The notes below the pieces were generated by a model that searched no databases, was not told the origin of the DNA, and saw only the letters and a list, made by a program, of their open reading frames with translations. From Mucilaginibacter agri (lineage in GTDB: Bacteria > Bacteroidota > Bacteroidia > Sphingobacteriales > Sphingobacteriaceae), in contig NZ_WWEO01000043.1 of NCBI RefSeq assembly GCF_009928685.1, positions 558,001-622,000 on the forward strand: a stretch of 64,000 nt of DNA, read 5' to 3'. Shown piece by piece: positions 43,580 through 51,490 of this stretch (position 1 is the first letter of the stretch; each line of letters starts with the position of its first letter). Position numbers and translations under genes: made by a program.

Positions 43580-44347
43580 TTATCCCAGTTTTACCAGTTC
43601 TACCTTAGTTGGCTGCCCTTTGCGCCAACTATCTATTTTGTTGATATAATAGTAGCAGCTATCCTGTTGCAGGTAAACCGGTATCAGCAGATCGAGCTCC
43701 ATAATATCGCGCGGTGTGAGTAAAAGCCAGCGAACTACTTTTTTACTCTGCTGCAATATCTTTTCTAATTCGGGATAATATTTAAGGCGAAGATCATTAA
43801 ACCGCAGATTATCTTCGGGCAATCCATCGCGGTAAAAGTAGGGTACTGATATAAAGTCGTTATTTAAAATCCTGGTGGTGCCCCCATCTGTAAATGTTAC
43901 GGGGGTAGTTACAAAACGTTTCTCGTCAATTAAGATGCGTGGCTGGGTACCGATACTAAAATCGGCAGCGTTGGCATCGGTGCTTGTATCTATTTTGGTT
44001 ATTTGTGCGATAGTACCACCCAACCACGGTCGGTTAAGGGTAGGGGCAAACTGACTTTCAAACAGATTTGCGCTGGCAGGTAAGGTGGTGTCTTTCACAC
44101 TAATTTGGCTATCGGCAAAACCATTAGGTAATACATTATCATCTTCCTTGTATTTCATGTAGTTTACCTGTGCATATCCACCTAGCTGAAAAGAGATTGT
44201 TTTCCCTTGGTCGAGGCATTTGGTGCTCCAATCGAGCGCCTTAGGTATGTTGTTCACAATGTCCCTAAAGAAGGCAAAGTTTATGGTTTTGGTGGTGTTA
44301 TCAGTTTGACAAATTACACCAAAGCGTTGCAGCGTATCTTTTAACAA
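43580..44347 (-). pseudogene. 3' fragment of a phage-type structural gene
   Basis: An open frame of 255 codons with no ATG near its beginning. Coding similarity continues upstream of the first usable codon (D-I-F-P-D-V-G-Q-K-D before L-L-K-D-T-L-Q-R-F-G), then meets an in-frame TGA at about 44385. The end, Y-Y-I-N-K-I-D-S-W-R-K-G-Q-P-T-K-V-E-L-V, looks like proteins encoded near tape-measure genes of Bacteroidota prophages. It is best read as a truncated remnant. The exact family is not certain. Confidence 0.55.
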
Positions 44348-44472
44348 GTCCTTTTGGCCAACGTCTGGAAAAATATCCTTTCACACTTGTGATTGTTCCG
44401 CTAAGCAGGGTATGGCGACGTTGTCGATCCCTGCCAAATTAAAGAAATTTTCTGTAAGAAGTTATTAACATT

Positions 44473-45174
44473 ATGGAAGAGCCCAAAGTATCAAAGATTA
44501 AAAACATCCGCCCGGAAACGCTTGAATTTATCCTATTATACAATCAATTGCGTGGAAGGGCATTTAATGGCAATGCGGAATTGGCCGAAATACTGGGGTT
44601 TAACTCGCCAAGTTCTATTACAGAAATAATAAAGAGTCGGCAAAATATAGATCCAGAAAAATTCAGAATTTTTAAAGAAAAATTTGCTGAATTTCTTGAC
44701 GGGCAAAAACCGGCTACTGCTGAAAAGAAGCCCGAAGCTGGTATTAGGCCCTTTGAAGGCATCCCGATGTATGAGGTTACTGCGACAGCATCGGGCGTTG
44801 AAGTGTACAACGACCTTAATGACGCCGCTCCGGTAGGTTATATGAACTTCCCCGGTATTGAGGAATGTGATTTTGCATTGCCGGTATGGGGCCACTCTAT
44901 GTATCCCTATTTAGAAAACGGCTGTTGGGTGGCGCTTAAAGTAATTCACGACAAAAAGATATTACCCGGTGAGGTGTATTATATTGAATGGGGCGACTAC
45001 CGGATGTACAAACGCCTGCTTGCTGGGGATAGCGACGATGAGGTGATAGCCCACTCCGACAACACAACCGAAATGATTGGCAACCGGCTTAAGTACGCAC
45101 CGTTTGTGATCAAGAAATCGGAGATCAAGAAACTTTGTTTAGTGAAGGATATTCATAAAAAACACAACCATTAA
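44473..45174 (+). CDS. LexA/CI-type repressor with S24 peptidase domain
   Basis: 233 residues. N-terminal HTH (N-A-E-L-A-E-I-L-G-F-N-S-P-S-S-I-T-E-I-I), a linker near 80-95, then a peptidase S24 domain. The nucleophile Ser is in G-H-S-M-Y-P-Y-L and the general-base Lys in M-Y-K-R-L-L. The usual A-G cleavage site is not obvious (A-S-G-V-E-V is the closest), so autocleavage is uncertain. It lies divergently next to the phage-gene fragment and probably is the surviving repressor of that element. Confidence 0.85.
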   Translation: MEEPKVSKIKNIRPETLEFILLYNQLRGRAFNGNAELAEILGFNSPSSITEIIKSRQNIDPEKFRIFKEKFAEFLDGQKPATAEKKPEAGIRPFEGIPMYEVTATASGVEVYNDLNDAAPVGYMNFPGIEECDFALPVWGHSMYPYLENGCWVALKVIHDKKILPGEVYYIEWGDYRMYKRLLAGDSDDEVIAHSDNTTEMIGNRLKYAPFVIKKSEIKKLCLVKDIHKKHNH

Positions 45175-45300
45175 GAACTTTTAGGAATGTTTTTTTGACG
45201 TTTATCTTTAGTAAATATTTGCCGCAATATTTGTAATATTATAACCAATAAATAGCGGCTTCGCTGTTAAATTCTTGTATCATTCAGATTTATCGGGTTA

Positions 45301-45663
45301 ATGGATTTCAATATTGTACTTATTTGTACCGTTTTTTTAGGGGCTTTGGCGCTGATTATTAATTTCTTTAGAAATAAGGCAGTTGATAAATTGGTGGAAC
45401 AAAATAAAAATACCCCGCAGCTTTTTTTGCAGAAAGCAGTTGACAATAAGCTGCGCACTATTCAACATGCCCTGCGCCAAACCATTACCGACGATATTGG
45501 CGACGACCCCGAGATTACCAAAATAAATAACTTTCGCCTGGCATTAGGGCAAGAGCTTAATGCGCTCAAAGAAAGTTATAAAGAAAAGCGAATTACCCTC
45601 CGCGCTTACGATCATAAATTAAGCGTTATACTTCAGAAGTTAAATCAAAACGTAATCTATTAA
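45301..45663 (+). CDS. Hypothetical membrane-anchored helical protein
   Basis: 120 residues. One N-terminal membrane segment (I-V-L-I-C-T-V-F-L-G-A-L-A-L-I-I) and a long charged helical region with possible coiled coil (L-R-T-I-Q-H-A-L-R-Q-T-I, L-N-A-L-K-E-S-Y-K-E-K-R). No family recognised. Its stop abuts the stop of the convergent response-regulator gene. Confidence 0.6.
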   Translation: MDFNIVLICTVFLGALALIINFFRNKAVDKLVEQNKNTPQLFLQKAVDNKLRTIQHALRQTITDDIGDDPEITKINNFRLALGQELNALKESYKEKRITLRAYDHKLSVILQKLNQNVIY

Positions 45664-46011
45664 TCAGATCAGGCTTTTAACCAAGCCGGTAAGCCTTTCG
45701 ATATCAAAAGGTTTTTCGATGTAAGCATCAGCTCCACATTTTGCGGCAATGTGCTCAAGCCCTTGCGAGGCAGACACCAATATTACGGGGATATGCTTAA
45801 ACTCGTCGTCGCTTTTTATTCGTAAACATAATTCACTGCCTTTTACGGAGGGCAGCAATTCGTCCATAAGTATTAAAGCTGGCTTAATGTTTTTTAGATT
45901 GTTAATAGCCGAGCCATCTGCACAGCTTACAACATCATAACCATCGTCGATCAGGATCAGGTTAAGGACTTCTAAAATATCTTTATTATCCTCGATTACT
46001 AAAATTTTCAA
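45664..46011 (-). CDS. Single-domain response regulator (CheY-like)
   Basis: 115 residues forming a complete receiver domain. Acidic pair in V-I-E-D-N-K, phospho-acceptor Asp in L-I-L-M-D-E, conserved Ser in L-V-S-A-S-Q and Lys in Y-I-E-K-P-F. No output domain. No kinase gene nearby. It is less divergent than the receiver at 40090. Confidence 0.92.
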   Translation of the reverse strand: MKILVIEDNKDILEVLNLILIDDGYDVVSCADGSAINNLKNIKPALILMDELLPSVKGSELCLRIKSDDEFKHIPVILVSASQGLEHIAAKCGADAYIEKPFDIERLTGLVKSLI

Positions 46012-46231
46012 ACTTCGGGTCGTTTTTAAGCTTAATTGATAGTTTACAAATATACTTATTTTTATTAATAGTATAATAATTGTCCTAATTATATAATATT
46101 GTTGTCTGGATGGTAGATGTCCTTTCGAAATCTAATATGTTAAAATTTAGCTGGGTAAGCCAAAATATCATATTATTGCCGATGCAATAGCAGCTCTCGA
46201 GGCTGGCAACATCTAAAAATATTGACTTGGT

Positions 46232-46591
46232 ATGACAGACGATGGAATAGTTAAGCGGATGAAGGTAATTGTGAAGGATCACGGCGGGCAGCTGGCCTTA
46301 GCAAATGCCATCGGAGTAGATCAGGGCTTTATCAGCAAGATAGTGAACCAAAAGCAAGAAATGAGCTACTATCTTATCCGTAAGTTATGTTTCCAGCTTA
46401 AGTATTCGCCCGAGTGGCTGATTTTGGGTACAGGAGATAAGAAGATAAGCAAGCCCGAATCGGCCAAACTAATAACCGAGATCCAGATGCTGCGCACCGA
46501 GGTAGATATACTTCATGCCCGCATGCGTGCTTACGAATTGGAATTAAAAGAGGTGCGCGAAGGTTTTGAGCCTAATCAAAAGGTTGGTTGA
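46232..46591 (+). CDS. Small HTH regulator, phage-repressor-like
   Basis: 119 residues. The N-terminal HTH (G-G-Q-L-A-L-A-N-A-I-G-V-D-Q-G-F-I-S-K-I-V) is of the Cro/CI (XRE) type. P-E-W-L-I-L-G-T-G matches the segment after the HTH in Bacteroidota phage-type regulators. The C-terminal third is a coiled coil (L-I-T-E-I-Q-M-L-R-T-E-V-D-I-L). There is no peptidase domain. It may be a Cro-like partner from the same decayed element as the S24 repressor. Confidence 0.8.
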   Translation: MTDDGIVKRMKVIVKDHGGQLALANAIGVDQGFISKIVNQKQEMSYYLIRKLCFQLKYSPEWLILGTGDKKISKPESAKLITEIQMLRTEVDILHARMRAYELELKEVREGFEPNQKVG

Positions 46592-46594
46592 CAG

Positions 46595-47857
46595 TTACGC
46601 CACTTTCTTCTTCAATGTAATTGTGGTAACCTCCGGCCATATCCCAACCCTGCCCGAAAATGCCAGAAATCCGAAGCCGCGGTTTACATACAGGTAGCGG
46701 CCATCATTTTGTGCCAACCCTGCCCAATCTACATAACGATATTGCACGGGGCTCCAGCGTATACCGGCAACCTCTACGCCAAACTGAGCGCCGTGCGTAT
46801 GGCCTGCCAGTGTTAAATGGATCTTAGTTGGATTATAGCGTACTTTCTCCTCCCAATGGGTAGGGTCGTGCGAAAGGAGGATTTTGAACGCATCCTTGTC
46901 AAGCCCCTCCATCGCCTTATCGAGATCACCTATCTGTATAAAACCTTTACCCCAGTTTTGCACGCCGATAAGGGCCAGTTTTTGGCCGTCTTTTTCCAGC
47001 ATCACATGCTCGTCTAAAAGCAGGCGATACCCTAAGGTTTTATGATGCTGTTTCAGGGTTTCCAGGTTCTGCGCCTTTTCAGCCTCGCTATCCCAATGGA
47101 TGTAGTCTCCATAATCGTGATTGCCCAAAATAGAAAACTGTCCAAATGGTGCTTTTAGTTGGTTGAAAATATGGAAATAGGGTTCTATTTCCCAGGCAGC
47201 GTTGTTCACCAAATCGCCAGTAAAAACAAAAAGGTCCGATTTTTGGGCTTTGGCTAAGTCGACACCGCGCTGCACGGCATGGGCGTTATCAAAGCTGCCC
47301 GAGTGTATATCGGATAGTTGGGTAATGGTAAAACCGTCAAAAGCTTCGGGTAGATCTTCAAAGTAAATGGTTTTGTGATGTAATTTATAGGCGTACTTGC
47401 CTTTAAACATGCCATAAAGAAAACCGGTAAAGGGAAAGGCGGCTAACAAGATTGCCAACTCACTAATAAATTTGCGCCTGCCCGGAAAATAGGGATGCGT
47501 TTGCTGGCTGGTCGGCTTGGTAACATTAGTAGCAATGCCTGTAACAAAACGACCTAGATCGCCCAGGGAAAGCACGATAATAAATACCAGTTTGGTTACA
47601 AAAAACGTCAGGAAAAGACTTAACATCCATTCGTGGAATGGTGTCATCCCCTTGGCGGTAGTGAGGCTTCCGATACCGATCAGAAATACCACAGTTACAC
47701 CAACTGATATTAGCAGGTAGCCGTAAAGCATTATAACCCTGGCGCGCTGGCTCCAACCCATGCTCAGCGTACGTAATCCCGAAAATACATACCAATCAAA
47801 CAAAAGGGTGATACAGGATACGATTACAAAAAAGGTAATGAAGCCGCTGCGATGCAT
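46595..47857 (-). CDS. Membrane-bound metallophosphoesterase
   Basis: 420 residues. Four N-terminal membrane segments (1-150), then a calcineurin-like phosphoesterase domain. All metal motifs are present: S-D-I-H-S-G, F-T-G-D-L-V-N, G-N-H-D-Y-G-D, L-S-H-D-P, A-G-H-T-H-G-A-Q. It resembles the YkuE/YaeI group, which hydrolyses phosphodiesters such as UDP-diacylglucosamine or lipid heads. The substrate is unknown. It converges with the HTH gene with 3 bp between the stops. Confidence 0.92.
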   Translation of the reverse strand: MHRSGFITFFVIVSCITLLFDWYVFSGLRTLSMGWSQRARVIMLYGYLLISVGVTVVFLIGIGSLTTAKGMTPFHEWMLSLFLTFFVTKLVFIIVLSLGDLGRFVTGIATNVTKPTSQQTHPYFPGRRKFISELAILLAAFPFTGFLYGMFKGKYAYKLHHKTIYFEDLPEAFDGFTITQLSDIHSGSFDNAHAVQRGVDLAKAQKSDLFVFTGDLVNNAAWEIEPYFHIFNQLKAPFGQFSILGNHDYGDYIHWDSEAEKAQNLETLKQHHKTLGYRLLLDEHVMLEKDGQKLALIGVQNWGKGFIQIGDLDKAMEGLDKDAFKILLSHDPTHWEEKVRYNPTKIHLTLAGHTHGAQFGVEVAGIRWSPVQYRYVDWAGLAQNDGRYLYVNRGFGFLAFSGRVGIWPEVTTITLKKKVA

Positions 47858-47962
47858 AGTAATGGTTTAAAATGAAATGTTAAACTGCTGATATCAGCCC
47901 GGTTAACAATCACAAGATAAAATTTTTAGTTGTTGATTTCTATCCGCCGGTATATTAAATGC

Positions 47963-47970
47963 TATTTTTG
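47963..47970 (+). promoter_or_regulatory. -7 box immediately before the HAD gene
   Basis: TATTTTTG ends 8 bp before the ATG at 47979. Transcription would start almost at the initiation codon, so the mRNA may be leaderless. Confidence 0.45.
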
Positions 47971-47978
47971 ACACTTCT

Positions 47979-48620
47979 ATGGATACACTTAAAAATAAAT
48001 ACGACAGTATAATCTTCGATCTGGATGGTACCCTTTGGGACTCTACCGCTAATGTGGCCGAGGCCTGGCAGGCAGCCAAACAACAGGTAAACTATATAAA
48101 GGATGATGTAACTGTTGCCCATGTAGCTTCTATAGTGGGTATGGCTTATGATGCCATCTTCGAAAAACTGTTCCCATACATAACCACCGAACAACGTAAC
48201 GAGTTTAAGGCCCTTGCTGCCAAAAGCGAACTGGAAGTGCTCGGCCGTAAAGGCGGTACCTGGTACCCGCAATTATTGGAGACTTTAAAAGAACTGGCTA
48301 CCCGCTACAAGCTGTTTATTGTAAGCAATTGCCAAAGCGGTTACATCGAAATGTTTTTAAAAATGGATGGCCTCGAGGGGTTGTTCTTAGGTCATCAATG
48401 TTATGGTACTAAAACGCAACCCAAATGGCAAAATATTGTAGATGTGGTTAACGACTATGGACTGAAAGCCCCTGTTTACGTAGGTGATACCATGGGCGAT
48501 TATGAATCTGCAAAGAAAGCCGGCGTGCCGTTTATATTTGCTGCTTTTGGTTTTGGCGTGGTTAAAGAAGATCAGGTGGCGACCATTAATGAGTTTGTCG
48601 AACTGAAAAATATTTTGTAA
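47979..48620 (+). CDS. HAD-superfamily phosphatase (Gph/YjjG-like)
   Basis: 213 residues. Motif I is I-I-F-D-L-D-G-T-L-W-D-S (nucleophile Asp), motif II V-S-N-C, motif III Lys in T-K-T-Q-P-K, motif IV G-D-T-M-G-D-Y-E-S-A. A helical C1 cap lies between motifs I and II. Relatives act on phosphoglycolate or nucleotides. Cytoplasmic, monocistronic; the start choice is supported by the closeness of motif I. Confidence 0.93.
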   Translation: MDTLKNKYDSIIFDLDGTLWDSTANVAEAWQAAKQQVNYIKDDVTVAHVASIVGMAYDAIFEKLFPYITTEQRNEFKALAAKSELEVLGRKGGTWYPQLLETLKELATRYKLFIVSNCQSGYIEMFLKMDGLEGLFLGHQCYGTKTQPKWQNIVDVVNDYGLKAPVYVGDTMGDYESAKKAGVPFIFAAFGFGVVKEDQVATINEFVELKNIL

Positions 48621-48721
48621 CTATCTCATTGTTAATCCAAAATAAGTCATAGCTTTATTAAAGTCATTTTATTGTCATTTATATGGCATTAAGATTGCTT
48701 TATTTAGCTAAACGGGCTTAT

Positions 48722-49219
48722 ATGGACACAAGACTAACGCTGAGGGGACTAGGCATAATGCTGTTGTTTACATTGTTTGCAGGCAGTGGCATGGCAAAGG
48801 GGGGAGTGGGCTGTGACCAGATCGTAGGAACCTGGATTTCGGAGCAACGTAACTTTGTAGTACAGGTGTATAAGGAAGGGGACACCTTTAAGGCATCTGT
48901 ATTGTGGTTTGACGACTCGGATGACAAAAGCCGACCCATGGACACCCGTTTGGATGATCATAATCCAGACAAAACTTTACGCATGCGCAAGGTTTTAGGC
49001 ATGAGTGTTTTGCGTAATCTGGAGTATAATGCCAAAACTAATACTTGGGAGAACGGCGTTATTTACGACGCCAAGAACGGTAAGGAGTGGACATCATGTG
49101 CCGCTTTACAAGACGACGGTACATTAAAGGTAACCGGCTATTGGCACTTTAAATTTATTGGTAAAAGCATCAAATTTAAAAGACTATCATCAAGCGACAG
49201 AATGTTGACCGCGAGATAA
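48722..49219 (+). CDS. DUF2147-family secreted protein
   Basis: 165 residues from the ATG at 48722, which gives a proper signal peptide (L-G-I-M-L-L-F-T-L-F-A-G-S-G-M-A); the longer frame to 48683 does not. The mature domain begins I-V-G-T-W-I-S and contains Y-N-A-K-T-N-T-W-E-N-G-V-I-Y-D-A-K-N-G-K, the DUF2147 core, with V-T-G-Y after it. Periplasmic; function unknown across the family. A strong terminator follows. Confidence 0.88.
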   Translation: MDTRLTLRGLGIMLLFTLFAGSGMAKGGVGCDQIVGTWISEQRNFVVQVYKEGDTFKASVLWFDDSDDKSRPMDTRLDDHNPDKTLRMRKVLGMSVLRNLEYNAKTNTWENGVIYDAKNGKEWTSCAALQDDGTLKVTGYWHFKFIGKSIKFKRLSSSDRMLTAR

Positions 49220-49238
49220 CATAGTTCTTAAAACATAT

Positions 49239-49274
49239 AACAAAGCCCTTCAATATTTATTGAAGGGCTTTGTT
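49239..49274. terminator. Bidirectional terminator
   Basis: AACAAAGCCCTTCAATA pairs with TATTGAAGGGCTTTGTT over a very short loop: a 16-17 bp stem. It separates the convergent DUF2147 and Arg/Tyr-rich genes. Confidence 0.9.
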
Positions 49275-49287
49275 GCGTTATAATCGC

Positions 49288-49530
49288 TTAGTATCTGCGA
49301 TACGGGCGACGATACGGGCGACCATGACGATAATAAACCGGACGGCGGTATGGCCTGTAATAAGTGCGGCGATATACACGGCGATGGTAATAACGCGGAT
49401 GCGCCGGACCGGTTCTCACAACAATTCTTTGAAACGCTGCCGCAGGTTTTGCCTGGGTAGGTGTAGTATCGGCTAATTGAAATGCAATAGCGATAAACAG
49501 GATAGCTAATAAGCTTTTGATGTTTTTCAT
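49288..49530 (-). CDS. Small secreted Arg/Tyr-rich protein
   Basis: 80 residues. A signal peptide (L-L-A-I-L-F-I-A-I-A-F-Q-L-A), then a mature part whose last 40 residues are almost only Arg, Tyr, Pro and His in blocks such as Y-R-R-P-Y-R-R. The calculated charge would be strongly positive. It has its own start and ends near a terminator, and its composition is unlike an antisense shadow. No family known to me; it could bind polysaccharide, LPS or DNA at the cell surface. Confidence 0.65.
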   Translation of the reverse strand: MKNIKSLLAILFIAIAFQLADTTPTQAKPAAAFQRIVVRTGPAHPRYYHRRVYRRTYYRPYRRPVYYRHGRPYRRPYRRY

Positions 49531-49687
49531 AAAGTATTTAAATGTTATTCATAAGTACGACGTGTATCTAAACCAGTGGCTTAATTTTCGGTTTGTAACA
49601 TATTTGTGTAGCGAAAAGGATATTGGTTGCGTAATTACATTAACCGCTTATTAATTGCGGTTTCAAAAAGGTTATTTTGCAAATACC

Positions 49688-50023
49688 ATGAGTACAGCAT
49701 TTTTTAAACTTTTTAGTGATATCGCCGTAAAAGAGATCGCTCCGGGGTATCTTTCAAAATTGATCCATACCACCAACAATACTATCAATTTTATTAATGT
49801 AAGTGCCGGTAGCGCGGTTCCTAATCATCAACATGTACATGAACAAATGTCGTTTGCATTGGAGGGACAGTTTGAGTTAACTGTAGACGGTATTTCGCAG
49901 GTATTGGATAAAGAGATGTATGCTGTAATACCGTCAAATGTGTGGCACAGCGGCAGGGCTATAACAGATTGCAAACTGATTGATGTATTTAGCCCGGTAA
50001 GGGAGGATTATAAAAACTTGTAA
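49688..50023 (+). CDS. Cupin-domain protein
   Basis: 111 residues from the ATG at 49688; the earlier frame to 49655 adds residues unlike cupins. Motif 1 is [19 protein letters not shown] with the metal-binding His/His/Glu, and motif 2 is P-S-N-V-W-H-S-G. It is a single-domain small-molecule-binding or dioxygenase-like cupin of the YlbA/QdoI size class. Substrate unknown, monocistronic. Confidence 0.88.
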   Translation: MSTAFFKLFSDIAVKEIAPGYLSKLIHTTNNTINFINVSAGSAVPNHQHVHEQMSFALEGQFELTVDGISQVLDKEMYAVIPSNVWHSGRAITDCKLIDVFSPVREDYKNL

Positions 50024-50126
50024 TCCGGAACTTTAAGGGGAGCCGTTCTAAATTACAAAAAGTTATTTCTTTTTGTAAAAAACTTGTTACCTTACGCTAC
50101 CTGATTTATTTAAATTTTAAACAAAT

Positions 50127-50333
50127 ATGAACCCAGAATCACCGACCAACGCTTCATGGGGCTTCACGACCCCTGATGGCCATTTTATGCCAATGCCTTC
50201 GTTAAAACTTGCAGGCTTTGAGTATCTTTCTAAAACAGTTGCAGAATTACAGGATCTTATTGCAGAATACATCATTGCCGAGGAGTACGAAAAGTGTGCC
50301 CTGATCCGCGATGAAATTGCAAAGCGCGTGTAA
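50127..50333 (+). CDS. Small protein with UvrB/UvrC-like helical motif
   Basis: 68 residues. The first half is rich in Pro and Gly (W-G-F-T-T-P-D-G-H-F-M-P-M-P), the second half a helix pair (L-Q-D-L-I-A-E-Y-I-I-A-E-E-Y-E-K-C-A-L-I-R-D-E-I). The A-x-x-x-E-x-Y-E-x-A-A-x-I-R-D pattern resembles the UVR interaction motif. Similar short proteins are encoded in Sphingobacteria. The function is unknown; a protein-protein adaptor is conceivable. Confidence 0.6.
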   Translation: MNPESPTNASWGFTTPDGHFMPMPSLKLAGFEYLSKTVAELQDLIAEYIIAEEYEKCALIRDEIAKRV

Positions 50334-50459
50334 TGCTTTCTTTTTTGCCTAAATAATTTAGTTGTAATATCGGGCGTCTTGTACACGGCGGCGTACTTGC
50401 TATCCCATATAAAATATTCAAGTTTTTTTAAATAACCAGCTAATTTTGGCTGGTTATTT

Positions 50460-50467
50460 TATTTTTG
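50460..50467 (+). promoter_or_regulatory. -7 box 4 bp before the GNAT start codon
   Basis: TATTTTTG ends 4 bp before the ATG at 50472, too close for a normal leader. It suggests a leaderless transcript or is a chance match. Confidence 0.35.
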
Positions 50468-50471
50468 AGGC

Positions 50472-50984
50472 ATGTCTATCTCTAAAGCAACAGTTACCGA
50501 TACCGAAGAATTAACCGCACTGGTAAACAGCGCCTATCGTGGCGAAACATCTAAATTGGGTTGGACTAGTGAATCGCACCTACTGGACGGCCAACGTGTG
50601 GATGATTTGATGTTACTAAGTTATTTGCAAGACGAGAACATCTCCATACTTAAATATGTTGACAATCAGAGCCGCATAACCGGGTGCGTATATCTGGAAA
50701 TAAAAGGTGATAAACTATATCTTGGTATGCTTACCGTATCGCCGTTAGAACAAGGCCAGGGCATAGGCAAAAAACTATTGGCCGCCGCCGAAGAATACGG
50801 ACAAATATTGGGACTGACGGCAATAATTATAACCGTAATTACCACTCGCGATGAGCTTTTGGCCTGGTACGAGCGGCATGGTTATCAAAAAACAGGCGAA
50901 ATAAGACCCTTGCCAAATGACGAACGCTTTGGTATCGCTAAACAACACATAGACCTTTTTGTAATGGAAAAGCCAATTTTGTAA
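50472..50984 (+). CDS. GNAT-family N-acetyltransferase
   Basis: 170 residues. Acetyl-CoA loop L-E-Q-G-Q-G-I-G-K-K-L-L near residue 95, preceded by the beta-bulge strand L-G-M-L-T-V-S-P. Y-E-R-H-G-Y-Q near 135 is the usual GNAT C-terminal block. It resembles amino-acid or small-amine acetyltransferases of the Bacteroidota type. Substrate unknown. Confidence 0.9.
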   Translation: MSISKATVTDTEELTALVNSAYRGETSKLGWTSESHLLDGQRVDDLMLLSYLQDENISILKYVDNQSRITGCVYLEIKGDKLYLGMLTVSPLEQGQGIGKKLLAAAEEYGQILGLTAIIITVITTRDELLAWYERHGYQKTGEIRPLPNDERFGIAKQHIDLFVMEKPIL

Positions 50985-51029
50985 CTAAACTTTTAAACGA
51001 TTAGTTAAAACAAAAACCTGTTAAAGCAG

Positions 51030-51037
51030 TATTTTTG
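51030..51037 (+). promoter_or_regulatory. Promoter -7 box of the BLUF gene
   Basis: TATTTTTG ends 7 bp before an ATG at 51045 and 31 bp before the ATG at 51069. With the second start it gives a normal short leader. Confidence 0.4.
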
Positions 51038-51068
51038 ATGCGGGATGGTTTCAACCACCTTACTATCC

Positions 51069-51488
51069 ATGAAATATCTGATCTACATGAGTTCGGCAGT
51101 GAAGCCGATGAGTGACGACCAATTGCTGGACATTTTAACGGTGAGCCGCGAGCGGAACGCAGTTAAGAATATAACCGGCATGTTGCTTTACGGGGAAGGC
51201 GCTTTTGTGCAAGTTTTGGAAGGAGAGGCCGATGCCGTTGAAGAAATATACGAATCTATTAAAGCCGACCTGCGGCATAAAAGATTAATAGAAGTAAGCA
51301 AGGGGGATTTGCGAATCAGGAACTTTCCTGATTGGTGGATGGGATTCAGGACTATAAATAACGATGTGGTAAGTCAGTTTAAAGGATTTATCAATGTTAA
51401 AAAAGACGGCTTTCAAGCTAATGACGAGATGCACCCGGCGTTAATAGTGCTACGCACATTTGCTGATACCAGTAATCTGCTGCGTTGA
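51069..51488 (+). CDS. Stand-alone BLUF blue-light receptor
   Basis: 139 residues from the ATG at 51069, which fits the usual BLUF N-terminus M-K-Y-L-I-Y; an in-frame ATG at 51045 would add eight residues. All photocycle residues known from AppA are in register: Tyr6, Asn30, Gln48, Trp89 and Met91 (spacings 24, 42, 83 and 85 from the Tyr). A FAD-binding fold with F-V-Q-V-L-E-G and D-L-R-H-K is clear. The C-terminal 40 residues are short helices only, so output is through a partner protein. No partner gene is adjacent. Confidence 0.94.
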   Translation: MKYLIYMSSAVKPMSDDQLLDILTVSRERNAVKNITGMLLYGEGAFVQVLEGEADAVEEIYESIKADLRHKRLIEVSKGDLRIRNFPDWWMGFRTINNDVVSQFKGFINVKKDGFQANDEMHPALIVLRTFADTSNLLR

Positions 51489-51490
51489 AA

